In this document: positions 1 to 7,066 of the stretch, one piece after another
Layout: each line of letters opens with the position of its first letter
Position numbering within the stretch: position 1 is the first letter of the stretch
DNA from: a virus
Length of the DNA stretch: 26,351 nt
Virus record (IMG/VR): IMGVR_UViG_3300030012_000272
Coordinates: 1-26,351 of that record
Strand: one strand, 5' to 3'
Program-made: the position numbers and the translations under genes
The notes under the pieces: generated by a model
The model's input: only the letters and a program-made list of their open reading frames with translations
What the model was told of the DNA's origin: nothing
Database searches by the model: none

Positions 1-312
1 AGACTAATTTTTCAATATGCAAGCTTTAACAATTCTCGTGCTCTACACTTTTTTCTGGCTGTATGGCCAGTCGTGGGCATATGGTTCACCTCTATGGGGA
101 TAGCCACAATGGCTTTCAACCTTAATGGGTTTAACTTTAACCAGTCTATTACAGACGCTAACGGAAAGATCGTTCCTACATGGGCTGACGTATTAAACAG
201 AGCTAATCTTGGCTTTGAAGTTATGCACGAGCGTAACGCACACAACTTCCCACTTGATTTAGCATCAGCTGAGTCAACACAAGTGGCACTCACAGCACCA
301 TCATTAGGATAA
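1..312 (+). CDS. psbA: Photosystem II D1 protein, C-terminal part (5' end outside window)
   Basis: This is the last ~103 codons of D1, the reaction-centre subunit that binds the Mn4CaO5 cluster and cofactors of photosystem II in the thylakoid membrane. The frame is open from base 1. Diagnostic blocks are [15 protein letters not shown], the last transmembrane helix ([10 protein letters not shown]...[13 protein letters not shown]) and the lumenal tail [15 protein letters not shown]. That tail keeps every C-terminal manganese-cluster ligand of D1 (His332, Glu333, His337, Asp342 and the Ala344 carboxylate in standard numbering). A 15-residue extension ([15 protein letters not shown]) follows Ala344 and would be removed by the host CtpA protease. 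Phage psbA is known to replace host D1 during infection, and in cyanopodoviruses it lies just upstream of the capsid gene, as here. The fragment looks intact and functional. The TAA stop overlaps the next ATG (TAATG). Confidence 0.97.
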   Translation, partial: RLIFQYASFNNSRALHFFLAVWPVVGIWFTSMGIATMAFNLNGFNFNQSITDANGKIVPTWADVLNRANLGFEVMHERNAHNFPLDLASAESTQVALTAPSLG

Positions 313-413
313 TGGCACAACAGTCTACCTCTGGACTTGGTGTAGCACACCCAGTTCAGTATTCACCAATACAAGAAAAAGAAAAAAAGAAAGAAGATAA
401 AAAGAAAAAATAA
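312..413 (+). CDS. Small Lys/Glu-rich protein, 33 aa, coupled to psbA
   Basis: This ORF of 33 codons starts on the TAATG overlap with the psbA stop, so it would be translated by re-initiation after D1. The N-terminal half ([20 protein letters not shown]) is neutral. The C-terminal half is almost only Lys, Glu and Asp, ending in four lysines. I do not recognise a family. The first four residues (MAQQ) match those of the capsid protein starting at 695, and the first ten bases or so are nearly the same, so it could be a degenerate copy of the capsid gene's start left by insertion of the psbA/riboswitch segment. Its own TAA again overlaps an ATG (413), which opens only a 10-codon frame running into the riboswitch. 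Existence as a protein is uncertain; no function is assigned. Confidence 0.5.
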   Translation: MAQQSTSGLGVAHPVQYSPIQEKEKKKEDKKKK

Positions 414-418
414 TGCCA

Positions 419-470
419 CGTCCGTTCATCCTTCGGGACGCATGACAACCTAGCATGGAACGGGGCTAGG
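419..470 (+). promoter_or_regulatory. Glutamine-II (downstream-peptide) riboswitch
   Basis: The element folds as an H-type pseudoknot. CCGTTC (422-427) is complementary to GAACGG (458-463). The latter sits in the loop of a 6-bp hairpin formed by CCTAGC (449-454) and GCTAGG (465-470). Between these lies a small TCC/GGA hairpin (429-431 with 436-438) capped by a TTCG tetraloop. The order CGTTCATCC-TTCG-GGACG, then a hairpin whose loop pairs back to the start, is the architecture of the glnA/downstream-peptide RNAs. These bind L-glutamine and occur in marine picocyanobacteria and at least one cyanophage. As in that class, the next gene is a very short peptide ORF (487). A candidate Shine-Dalgarno (TGGAG, 476-480) lies directly 3' of the aptamer, so control of translation is plausible. 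I matched the family from memory, without a covariance search. An alternative pairing CGTCC (419-423) / GGACG (436-440) could be the unbound state. Confidence 0.82.
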
Positions 471-486
471 GTATATGGAGTTTACA

Positions 487-543
487 ATGACTGTAACTTA
501 CGTATATCGTGGCATTGAGTACACAAGAGTAGTTGGTAAATAG
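487..543 (+). CDS. Riboswitch-linked 18-aa peptide (YRG-type, DUF4278-like)
   Basis: This ORF encodes MTVTYVYRGIEYTRVVGK and ends at TAG. ATG 487 is preceded at normal spacing by TGGAG (476-480), immediately 3' of the pseudoknot. The Tyr-x-Tyr-Arg-Gly-x-x-Tyr core resembles the tiny cyanobacterial DUF4278-type proteins (pattern YRGxxY). It also fits the known habit of downstream-peptide riboswitches to precede similar peptides of about 17-100 residues. The function of these peptides is not established. By analogy with glutamine-controlled glutamine-synthetase inactivating factors in cyanobacteria, a role in nitrogen assimilation is possible, but this is inference. The last third of the ORF doubles as the 5' strand of the tRNA-like minihelix at 526-578. 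Confidence 0.7.
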   Translation: MTVTYVYRGIEYTRVVGK

Positions 544-578
544 GCCACACAGGGAGGTTCGAGTCCTCCCAACTCTCT
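526..578 (+). other. tRNA-like acceptor/T-arm minihelix
   Basis: GGGAGG (552-557) and CCTCCC (565-570) form a 6-bp stem around the 7-nt loop TTCGAGT, which fits the tRNA T-loop consensus TTCRANY exactly. Directly 3', with no gap as in tRNA, AACTCTCT (571-578) pairs with AGAG-t-AGTT (526-534, one bulged base), imitating an acceptor stem. The 17 nt between (535-551) are too short for D and anticodon arms, so this is not a complete tRNA. No CCA is encoded. The segment AGTTGGTAAA (531-540) also resembles a tRNA D-loop. It could be a decayed tRNA, a tmRNA-like fragment or an mRNA processing/stability signal. Pairing is visible in the sequence; function is unknown. Confidence 0.5.
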
Positions 579-694
579 TGGCGAGAGCCCTCTACGGAGG
601 ATACCTTGAGCCGTCTAGACGGTGGGATAGACCACAAAATCTCGAGAAAAAATTTGTACAAGAAATACTAACCTTTACTTTTTTATTTTGAACA
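575..694 (+). promoter_or_regulatory. Structured 5' leader of the capsid gene
   Basis: This gene-free stretch upstream of the capsid ATG contains several short foldable elements. CTCTC/GAGAG closes around TTGGC at 575-589. CCTC/GAGG closes around TACG in the next ~15 nt. A perfect 12-bp palindrome, CCGTCTAGACGG, lies at 611-622. The last ~50 nt before the ATG are A/T-rich, with runs of T and no convincing Shine-Dalgarno. CTCTC here overlaps the 3' strand of the tRNA-like minihelix, so the two folds exclude each other. No consensus -35/-10 pair is clear. RNase processing or mRNA stabilisation of the capsid message, as T7 uses RNase III sites, is a reasonable but unproven reading. Confidence 0.4.
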
Positions 695-1897
695 ATGGCA
701 CAACAAGCCACAACAGCTACAGCCAATGGTCCTATTTATGGTGGTGCCTCCAACGGTACACTAACAGGACTTGGTACAGCTGACCAAAGAAGAGCACTTT
801 ATTTAAAGCTGTTCAGTGGAGAGATGTTCAAAGGATTCCAGCACAATACTATAGCTAGAGACTTAGTGACAAGACGTACACTATCAAATGGCCGTAGTCT
901 ACAGTTCATCTACACAGGTAGAACTAAAGCTGAGTTCCATGTCCCCGGACAGAGCATCCTCGGTAATGATGAGAAGACACCTCCAGTAGCAGAGAAAACT
1001 ATTGAGTGCGATGATCTCTTAATCTCAAGTGCGTTCGTCTATGAATTAGATGAGACACTTGCACACTACGATTTACGTGGTGAAATTTCTCGTAAGATCG
1101 GTTACGCTCTTGCAGAAAACTATGATAGACGAATCTTCAGAGCTATCACAAAGGCTGCTAGACAGCCATCCCCAGTTACAATGAGTAACTTTGTTGAGCC
1201 CGGTGGTTCTGTAGTTAAAGTTGGTGCTGCCAACAGTACAGTAGCTGCTGACGCTTACAATGCTGGTCACTTAGTTAACGCTTTCTATGACGCTGCTGCT
1301 ATCCTTGACGAAAAAGGAGTAAGTGGTGACGGTAGAGTTGCTGTAATTAACCCAAGACAGTACTACGCACTTATACAAGACATCAATAACAACGGTCTAA
1401 TTAACCGTGATGTACAAGGTACAGCGTTACAGTCTGGTAATGGAATCATCGAAATCGCTGGTATCAGAATCTTCAAGTCAATGAACATTCCGTTCTTTGG
1501 TAAGTTTGGTACTAAGACAGACATGAATCCAAGAGCTTCTAACGATAACGAAGGTAGTTTCGTAGGTGAAGCAATGGGAGATCAGGATTCTAAGACAACA
1601 CCTTCAAACTCTAACACACAGAAGACAATCAACAACTATGGTACAGCAACTAAGTTTGCTAATAGCTGTGGATTAATCTTCCAGAAAGAGGCTTGCGGTG
1701 TAGTCGAAGCAATCGGCCCACAAGTACAGGTAACATCTGGAGACATTTCAGTTGTATACCAAGGTGACGTAATCTTAGGTCGCCTAGCAATGGGTGCAGA
1801 CTTCCTAAACCCTGCCGCTGCTGTTGAATTAGTAGCTGGAATTGACGTTTCTTCTAACTTCAATAACACTGCTGTTTCTAACGCATCATTCACTTAA
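695..1897 (+). CDS. Major capsid protein (T7 gp10-like)
   Basis: This 400-residue protein assembles the icosahedral head and has the HK97 fold known for T7 gp10. The N-terminus (MAQQATTATANGPIYG...) leads to the block LYLKLFSGEMFKGFQHNTIA and the stretch SLQFIYTGRTKAEFHVPGQ, both typical of cyanopodovirus and T7-group capsid proteins. Later come the E-loop-like and spine-helix region (residues ~100-150) and a C-terminal half ending in SGDISVVYQGDVILGRLAMG, a pattern near the end of this family. At 400 aa it is longer than T7 gp10A (345). ATG 695 is the only start that preserves the conserved N-terminus; it lacks an obvious Shine-Dalgarno. A terminator follows at 1915, and the structured leader and riboswitch lie upstream. 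I see no sign of a T7 gp10B-style frameshift extension. Confidence 0.95.
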   Translation: MAQQATTATANGPIYGGASNGTLTGLGTADQRRALYLKLFSGEMFKGFQHNTIARDLVTRRTLSNGRSLQFIYTGRTKAEFHVPGQSILGNDEKTPPVAEKTIECDDLLISSAFVYELDETLAHYDLRGEISRKIGYALAENYDRRIFRAITKAARQPSPVTMSNFVEPGGSVVKVGAANSTVAADAYNAGHLVNAFYDAAAILDEKGVSGDGRVAVINPRQYYALIQDINNNGLINRDVQGTALQSGNGIIEIAGIRIFKSMNIPFFGKFGTKTDMNPRASNDNEGSFVGEAMGDQDSKTTPSNSNTQKTINNYGTATKFANSCGLIFQKEACGVVEAIGPQVQVTSGDISVVYQGDVILGRLAMGADFLNPAAAVELVAGIDVSSNFNNTAVSNASFT

Positions 1898-1914
1898 TAG
1901 TGATTATTCATATA

Positions 1915-1938
1915 GGGGGCTTCGGCCTCCTTTTTTTT
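1915..1938 (+). terminator. Intrinsic terminator after the capsid gene
   Basis: GGGGGC (1915-1920), TTCG tetraloop (1921-1924) and GCCTCC (1925-1930) form a 6-bp GC-rich hairpin with one G-T pair, followed by eight T residues (1931-1938). This is a textbook rho-independent terminator, 17 bp after the capsid stop. T7 has its single late terminator, Tphi, at the same place between genes 10 and 11. It would lower expression of the tail genes relative to capsid. Confidence 0.9.
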
Positions 1939-1952
1939 ATTTACAAAACTTC

Positions 1953-2564
1953 ATGGCTTCCACAACTATTGACATCGACACCGAACTGTCCGCAGTAAAC
2001 AATATACTGGGGGCTATTGGACAATCACCAATAACAACAATTAATTTTGACAACCCAGAAATATCCGTAATTTACAATCTACTCCGTGATGCCAACGTAG
2101 ACACGCAGGCAGAGGGGTGGCACTTTAACAGAGAGGAACACGTAACCTTTTCACCCGACTCAAATAAAAACATAATTATTGGTAATGATATTTTATCAAT
2201 AGACTTTCACGATAATTATGCAAAAAGAACTAATAATTTAGTACGACGTAACGGTAAGTTATATAATAAACAAACCCATTCAGATGAATTTGATGGAGAC
2301 ATAGATCTTGATGTTGTACGGTTATATCCGTTTGAAGATCTACCTATAATATTTAGACGCTACATTACATATAAAGCAGCTAGAGTTGCTGCTACACAAC
2401 TTGTTGCTAATCCACAATTAGTTAGACTATTAGCTGTACAAGAAGAGCAATCGAGAGGAGCTCTACAAGAATACGAGTGTAACCAAGCAGATTACAGCAT
2501 GTTTGGTCTACCAGAAAATACAACATATCAAGCTTATCAACCTTGGAGAAACCTTAGACGATAA
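1953..2564 (+). CDS. Tail tubular protein A (gp11-like)
   Basis: This 203-residue protein matches T7 gp11 (196 aa), the adaptor/gatekeeper ring between the portal and the nozzle gp12. Recognisable features are the N-terminal block LSAVNNILGAIGQSPITTI and the pattern NVDTQAEGWHFNREEHVTF. The latter has the W-x-F-N motif of the family. The C-terminal helical part (RYITYKAARVAATQLV..., EEQSRGALQEYE) is also typical. The frame is open upstream, but ATG 1953 lies just after the terminator and gives the family's normal length, so longer starts reading through the capsid gene are rejected. There is no strong Shine-Dalgarno. The TAA stop overlaps the ATG of the next gene. Confidence 0.93.
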   Translation: MASTTIDIDTELSAVNNILGAIGQSPITTINFDNPEISVIYNLLRDANVDTQAEGWHFNREEHVTFSPDSNKNIIIGNDILSIDFHDNYAKRTNNLVRRNGKLYNKQTHSDEFDGDIDLDVVRLYPFEDLPIIFRRYITYKAARVAATQLVANPQLVRLLAVQEEQSRGALQEYECNQADYSMFGLPENTTYQAYQPWRNLRR

Positions 2565-5500
2565 TGGCAGGCATAACACAAACTATTCCTCAGTTTTCTT
2601 TAGGTATGTCAGAACAGCCTGACAACTTAAAGTTTCCGGGTCAGGTAACCGAAATACTCAACGCCATACCTGACGTAACTAAGGGATTATATAAAAGACC
2701 GGGAAGTAAAAGAATAGATACATCACTAATTTCTGAAGCTAACAACAACTTTGCAACTAGAAATGTATCTACTGACGAAGGTAAATTAAAAGATGTGCAG
2801 TCTGGTGGCTCTTGGTTTCATTATTATAGAGACGAGACTGAAGGATCGTACATAGGACAAGTTGCATCTGATGGCCAGTTAAGAGTTTGGCGTTGTAGCG
2901 ATGGGCGGCTAATGACTACTGTTTACGGTACAGGTGGGCAAACAGCTATACAAAACTATCTGCAAACAGCAGCACCAGAAAACTTGCAGTTTCTAACTAT
3001 TAATGATAGTACATTTGTTAGTAATAGGGACTCTACTAATGCTCGTTTGCCTTACACTACAGTTAGAAATTATTTTACAGCAACATATAGTCAGTCAGGA
3101 ACTACTATTACAGTTACCTTTACAGATCACGGACTGACAGCAGGGGAGTTAGTCTATGCAGACTTTACATCGGGTACTGCTTCAGACGCTAATCTTGTAA
3201 TTGCTACAGTTGCCAACCCAAACACATTTACATTAACAGCATCTGGTAGCGCAAGTACATCAGGTAATGTTAATATCAAACCACTTACACAACAAACACC
3301 ACACAAGTACTACGCTTTTGTTGAGCTATTACGTACAGAAAACGGAAGACAGTACGGTCTTGATATCTTTAATGATGCAACAACTGCAACACTTAACCGT
3401 GCTACCAAGCTTAGGCTAACATCTGATAACTTAGATGAGTCAGATGATACAGGACACTGTCCCGGTATCGGTACTCAAGTATTTACAGTAACAGCAGCCA
3501 ACAGCTACTCAGGCACTACTACTGTGTCCGTTAAAAACTCTAGCAACCAAGCTGTTACTAGCGGTAAAAGCAATCTTACTTTTAGACTTAACATATTAGG
3601 TCAACAAGGAACTTCTCCAACTGATAACAATAAATTTAGGTGTAGTTATCAAAGAGAAGTTGTACTATTACATGGCGGAGAAGGCTGGGTAACAGGAGAT
3701 AAGGTTGAAGTTATACTTGATTCAGCTCAGGGTGGTACATCAGGTGGAGGAGATGCTACTTACGAAATTACTATAGAGGATCACGAGACTACGCAAGTCA
3801 ATGCTAACTTAGCACTATTACGACCAACTCCTACACCATTTGATGCGGATACAGCAGTTACATCTGATACGGTTATTGGAGGAATCACAGCGATTGCTAA
3901 CAGTATTGGTGTAAGCACAAAGGTTATTGGTAATGGTATTTATTTTTTTAGTGACACAACTTCTTTTAATATTAATGTTGTTGAAGATGACTTAATGAGA
4001 GTTATGCAAAGTTCTGTAAATGATGTACAAAACTTGCCTAACCAATGTAAACATGGATATATTGTTAAGATAGCTAACGCTCGTATATCTGATGAAGATG
4101 ATTACTACTTAAAATTTGAAGGTCAAAACGATAAAGATGGTGTTGGATCTTGGACGGAATGTGCCGCTTCAGCTATAGCTAAAAGGTTGCATAATATGCC
4201 TCTAGTTATTCAACGTACAGCTGCTACTGAATTTACTGTTAAACAGTTTAATTATTCAGATAGACTTGTAGGAGACGACGGCACAAATACATTCCCATCG
4301 TTTCTAAATAAACGTGTAAACAAGGTATTATTTTTCCGTAACAGATTAGCATTTTTATCAGAAGAAAATGTAATAACCTGTCGACCGGGTACATTAGGAG
4401 AACCTGATTTCTTTATTGAAACAGCTCTGACAGTATCTACATCTGATCCTATTGATATATCAGCTGCATCTATGTTTCCTTCAGAGTTATTTGATGGTGT
4501 AGAGCTGAATACTGGTTTGCTTGTATTTAGTACTAATCAACAGTTTCTGCTATCATCTGACGATACAGTACTTAACCCTGATACAGCTAAACTTAGAAGT
4601 ATAGCTACCTTTAACTATAATAAGAATATACCTCCCATATCGTTAGGAACAACTATAGCTTATGTAGATAATACTAATAAGTTTAGTCGATTCAATGAAA
4701 TGGCAAACGTAGCCAGAGAGGGAGAACCTAATGTTTTAGAAGTTAGTAAAGTAGTTCCAGCACTATTGCCAAAAGATATAGACTTAATCACAAACTCTAG
4801 AGAAAACTCTATAGTTTTATTTGGTAAAACAGGAACTGATGTTGTATTTGGCTACAAGTATTTTCAAACAGCTGAAAAAAGGCAACAGGCTGCTTGGTTT
4901 AAATGGAAGTTTAACAATCCAATTATTTATCATTTTATTGTAGATGACGAGTATTTCTTTTTAGACAGCGATTACTACTTACAAAGCATACAATTAATAC
5001 AGGCAGAGTCTAATATAGAGCCAAGTATAGATCAGAATAATGTTAACTTCTTGTTACATTTAGATAACCGTGTTGATCTTAGTGGCGGTACTTATAGCGC
5101 AGCTACAAAGAAAACAACTTTTACAAATGTTGACTGGCTATCAGGTGTTACCACACCTAACTATACTCTAGTCGTTATAGATGCAAATGCAGGGTCTTCT
5201 AGAGTTGGCCGATATGCTGAGGTTACAACAACCGGTTCAAACAGCTTTACGCTACCGGGAGATTGGGCAACAGGAGTTACAAGCAGTAACCCTCTTCAAG
5301 TAGGATACATATATGACTATCAAGTTAAGTTTCCTACACTATATCCTACAAAAATTACAGGTCAAGCATCTACGACTGACGTAAACTCATCCTTAGTTTT
5401 ACATAGAATCAGATTACACTTTGGTAAGATAGGTCTATACGAAACTACGCTAGAGCGTGTAGGTAAAACAGACTACACAGAAGTATATGAATCTACAACT

Positions 5501-5680
5501 TTAGATGAGTATGATGTAGCTGATGCACCATATCTAGAAGAGTTTATCAAAACTATACCTGTATACGAAAGAAATACAAATGTTGATATAACATTAAGAT
5601 CCACACATCCCGCCCCTGCTACGCTACTTGCACTATCATGGGAGGGGGATTACTCACCCAGATTTTACAAACGTGTATAA
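2564..5680 (+). CDS. Tail tubular protein B / tail nozzle (gp12-like)
   Basis: This 1038-residue protein corresponds to T7 gp12 (794 aa), the six-fold nozzle at the end of the tail. The N-terminus (TIPQFSLGMSEQPDNLKFPGQVTEILNAIPDVTKGLYKRPGS) is the family signature. An insert around residues 170-235 is a small beta-rich repeat-like domain (TITVTFTDHGLTAGELVYADF...NTFTLTASG), seen in many cyanophage tail proteins. Further family blocks are FFRNRLAFLSEENVI (~600), DPIDISAASMFP (~640) and the WFKWKFNNPIIYHF segment near 790. The C-terminus ends with RSTHPAPATLLALSWEGDYSPRFYKRV, as in other gp12 proteins. It starts on the TAATG overlap with gene 11. Insertions explain the extra length over T7. 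Confidence 0.93.
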   Translation: MAGITQTIPQFSLGMSEQPDNLKFPGQVTEILNAIPDVTKGLYKRPGSKRIDTSLISEANNNFATRNVSTDEGKLKDVQSGGSWFHYYRDETEGSYIGQVASDGQLRVWRCSDGRLMTTVYGTGGQTAIQNYLQTAAPENLQFLTINDSTFVSNRDSTNARLPYTTVRNYFTATYSQSGTTITVTFTDHGLTAGELVYADFTSGTASDANLVIATVANPNTFTLTASGSASTSGNVNIKPLTQQTPHKYYAFVELLRTENGRQYGLDIFNDATTATLNRATKLRLTSDNLDESDDTGHCPGIGTQVFTVTAANSYSGTTTVSVKNSSNQAVTSGKSNLTFRLNILGQQGTSPTDNNKFRCSYQREVVLLHGGEGWVTGDKVEVILDSAQGGTSGGGDATYEITIEDHETTQVNANLALLRPTPTPFDADTAVTSDTVIGGITAIANSIGVSTKVIGNGIYFFSDTTSFNINVVEDDLMRVMQSSVNDVQNLPNQCKHGYIVKIANARISDEDDYYLKFEGQNDKDGVGSWTECAASAIAKRLHNMPLVIQRTAATEFTVKQFNYSDRLVGDDGTNTFPSFLNKRVNKVLFFRNRLAFLSEENVITCRPGTLGEPDFFIETALTVSTSDPIDISAASMFPSELFDGVELNTGLLVFSTNQQFLLSSDDTVLNPDTAKLRSIATFNYNKNIPPISLGTTIAYVDNTNKFSRFNEMANVAREGEPNVLEVSKVVPALLPKDIDLITNSRENSIVLFGKTGTDVVFGYKYFQTAEKRQQAAWFKWKFNNPIIYHFIVDDEYFFLDSDYYLQSIQLIQAESNIEPSIDQNNVNFLLHLDNRVDLSGGTYSAATKKTTFTNVDWLSGVTTPNYTLVVIDANAGSSRVGRYAEVTTTGSNSFTLPGDWATGVTSSNPLQVGYIYDYQVKFPTLYPTKITGQASTTDVNSSLVLHRIRLHFGKIGLYETTLERVGKTDYTEVYESTTLDEYDVADAPYLEEFIKTIPVYERNTNVDITLRSTHPAPATLLALSWEGDYSPRFYKRV

Positions 5681-5846
5681 CATAGACTTAACAGAAACAG
5701 AACTTAGATACCTTTATTGGAGAATGAAAACTAATAAATGGTATAAACGATACAAATTTGCCAGTAAGAGAGATAATCCTTGGCAAGAATGGATGCAAGA
5801 AACAATAGATAAGCTTGAACCAATATATAAGAAAATAGATGAGTAA
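5673..5846 (+). CDS. Small aromatic/basic protein, 57 aa, unknown
   Basis: This ORF overlaps the end of the nozzle gene by 8 bp if it starts at GTG 5673, within GTGTATAA. The same frame is open back to a TTG at 5628, but that would overlap conserved nozzle codons, and no ATG occurs before the internal one near 5724. The protein is rich in Tyr, Trp, Lys and Arg (for example LRYLYWRMKTNKWYKRYKF), with a C-terminal amphipathic helix (WQEWMQETIDKLEPIYKKIDE). No known domain is recognised. Its stop overlaps the next gene (ATGAGTAA), so it is part of the structural operon and may be a minor virion or assembly protein. The start codon is the main uncertainty. Confidence 0.65.
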   Translation: MYNIDLTETELRYLYWRMKTNKWYKRYKFASKRDNPWQEWMQETIDKLEPIYKKIDE

Positions 5847-6285
5847 GTATATTCATCCGATAACAATGGAGGCTGCTGTAAATGTAGCCTCTAATCTACG
5901 CTCAGAGGACCGCAGAGAGCTCTCAGAGGGCTATGGAACTATGCCAGAGCTACATCTACCCTTATTAGCAAAGAACCCCTCCTGTGTGTATTTTACGTCG
6001 CCTAGCGGCAAGATTGCTGGAATGGCAGGCGTAGATCCAGACGGAAAAAATGGGATTATTTGGATGCTTTGCACCCCGGTCATCCATGAAAAACCAGTAT
6101 TATTTGCAAGAGAGGCAAAACGGTATGTCGATAACCGACCAGAACCTCTCCTTTGGAATATTGCTGATAGTCGAAACACAGTACATCTTAGATTACTAAA
6201 GTTTCTTGGCTTCAAGTTTTTACGCAAGTTAAAACACGGGCCAAACAATGTAACATTTATTGAATTTTGCCGTGTGCAGAGATAG
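5839..6285 (+). CDS. Internal virion protein gp13-like (DUF2833 type)
   Basis: At 148 aa it is close to T7 gp13 (138 aa), a protein needed for correct assembly of the internal core. The sequence has an N-acetyltransferase-like flavour: GKIAGMAGVDPDGKNGIIWMLC in the middle, then a helix (FAREAKRYVD) and NTVHLRLLKFLGFKFLR near the end. These resemble the beta4/beta5 region and the terminal 'N-xx-xxx-L-xx-LGF' motif of GNAT folds. Gp13/DUF2833 proteins share this pattern. No acetyl-CoA loop of the R-x-x-G-x-G/A type is clear, so enzymatic activity is doubtful. It lies between the nozzle and gp14-like genes as in T7, and overlaps its neighbours by 8 and 14 bp. Confidence 0.82.
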   Translation: MSKYIHPITMEAAVNVASNLRSEDRRELSEGYGTMPELHLPLLAKNPSCVYFTSPSGKIAGMAGVDPDGKNGIIWMLCTPVIHEKPVLFAREAKRYVDNRPEPLLWNIADSRNTVHLRLLKFLGFKFLRKLKHGPNNVTFIEFCRVQR

Positions 6286-7066
6286 AAACGCAGCCGAACG
6301 AAGAAGGGCTCAACAACTAAAAAGACAAAAAGACGCTGTTTTTGCTCAGAAGAAACTACAATTCTTTAACAAAGAAACAAGTTTTGCCAGAGCTAAGAAT
6401 AGAAATATCATGGGATACAGCCGTGATATAAGCGATGCTAAAGTAAGAGCATTGTATACAGCAGGCAAGGGTAGAAAAGCAAAAGAGACAGCAGCTAAAA
6501 GATTCTTTGGATCAAAAGCTAAAGGTATTGCATTACAAGGCGGTCGATCACGTACAGCTGGTAGAAACGCATATTTAAAATATTTAAATACCGCAGCTAA
6601 AGTAGATAGTGTTATGGAAACTACATTTGGTAGAAACATGGCTTATGCTCAACAAGGTGCTACTCGTAGATTCTTAAATCAAAACGCAAAAGCTAGACAG
6701 AAATTAGGTATACCAGCTTCATACGGAGCTTCTGTTATGATGCCTCCTAGAGATAGACTTGGTGGTGCATTAGATATGGCACAACAAGGTTTAGCTATTG
6801 CTGCACCATTTATACCCGGTGGTCAGGTTTATACCGCTTTTAATTGGCAATGGTCAGATAAAAGACTAAAAGAAAATATAGAAGAAATTGGTATATCAGC
6901 ACAAGGTTACAAAATCTATGAGTTTAACTACATAGGTGGAGATGTAAGATTCCGTGGAGCTATGGCTCAAGATGTTCTTAAAAAGAATCCAATGGCTGTA
7001 GGTATAGATCAAAACTATCTAACCGTAGATTATAGTAAAATAGATGTTGCTATGGAGGTCGTATGA
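6272..7066 (+). CDS. Internal virion protein gp14-like with C-terminal S74 chaperone domain
   Basis: This is the position of T7 gp14, which forms the ejectosome pore in the host outer membrane. The reading frame is open to TTG 6260. GTG 6272 is preferred because it gives the M-C-x N-terminus common in the family (VCRDRNAAERRRAQQLKRQ), a 264-aa product. T7 gp14 is 196 aa. Residues ~1-45 are a basic coiled-coil-like helix, and a Gly/Ala-rich hydrophobic patch follows at ~165-185 (ALDMAQQGLAIAAPFIPGG). The last ~70 residues look like the intramolecular chaperone (peptidase S74) module of tail spikes: SDKRLKENIEEIG (195-207), GYKIYEFNYIG, RGAMAQDVLKKNP and LTVDYSKIDV. An S74-type module on an internal core protein is unusual compared with T7. 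The next gene starts on ATGA with GGAGG at 7054-7058. Confidence 0.85.
   Translation: MCRDRNAAERRRAQQLKRQKDAVFAQKKLQFFNKETSFARAKNRNIMGYSRDISDAKVRALYTAGKGRKAKETAAKRFFGSKAKGIALQGGRSRTAGRNAYLKYLNTAAKVDSVMETTFGRNMAYAQQGATRRFLNQNAKARQKLGIPASYGASVMMPPRDRLGGALDMAQQGLAIAAPFIPGGQVYTAFNWQWSDKRLKENIEEIGISAQGYKIYEFNYIGGDVRFRGAMAQDVLKKNPMAVGIDQNYLTVDYSKIDVAMEVV

Noticed and set aside
413-445. 10-codon ORF beginning on the TAATG after the Lys-rich mini-gene
   Set aside because: Too short, and it runs through the riboswitch aptamer, whose structure explains these bases better.
526-578. Complete tRNA gene
   Set aside because: Only T-arm and acceptor-like pairing are present; 17 nt cannot hold D and anticodon arms, so no anticodon can be assigned.
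695-1940. T7 gp10B-like -1 frameshift product of the capsid gene
   Set aside because: No clear slippery heptamer near the end of the gene, and the terminator follows 17 bp after the stop, leaving no room for an extension.
5628-5672. TTG start for the 57-aa protein
   Set aside because: It would extend far into the conserved end of the nozzle gene; GTG 5673 at the stop overlap is a more usual arrangement.
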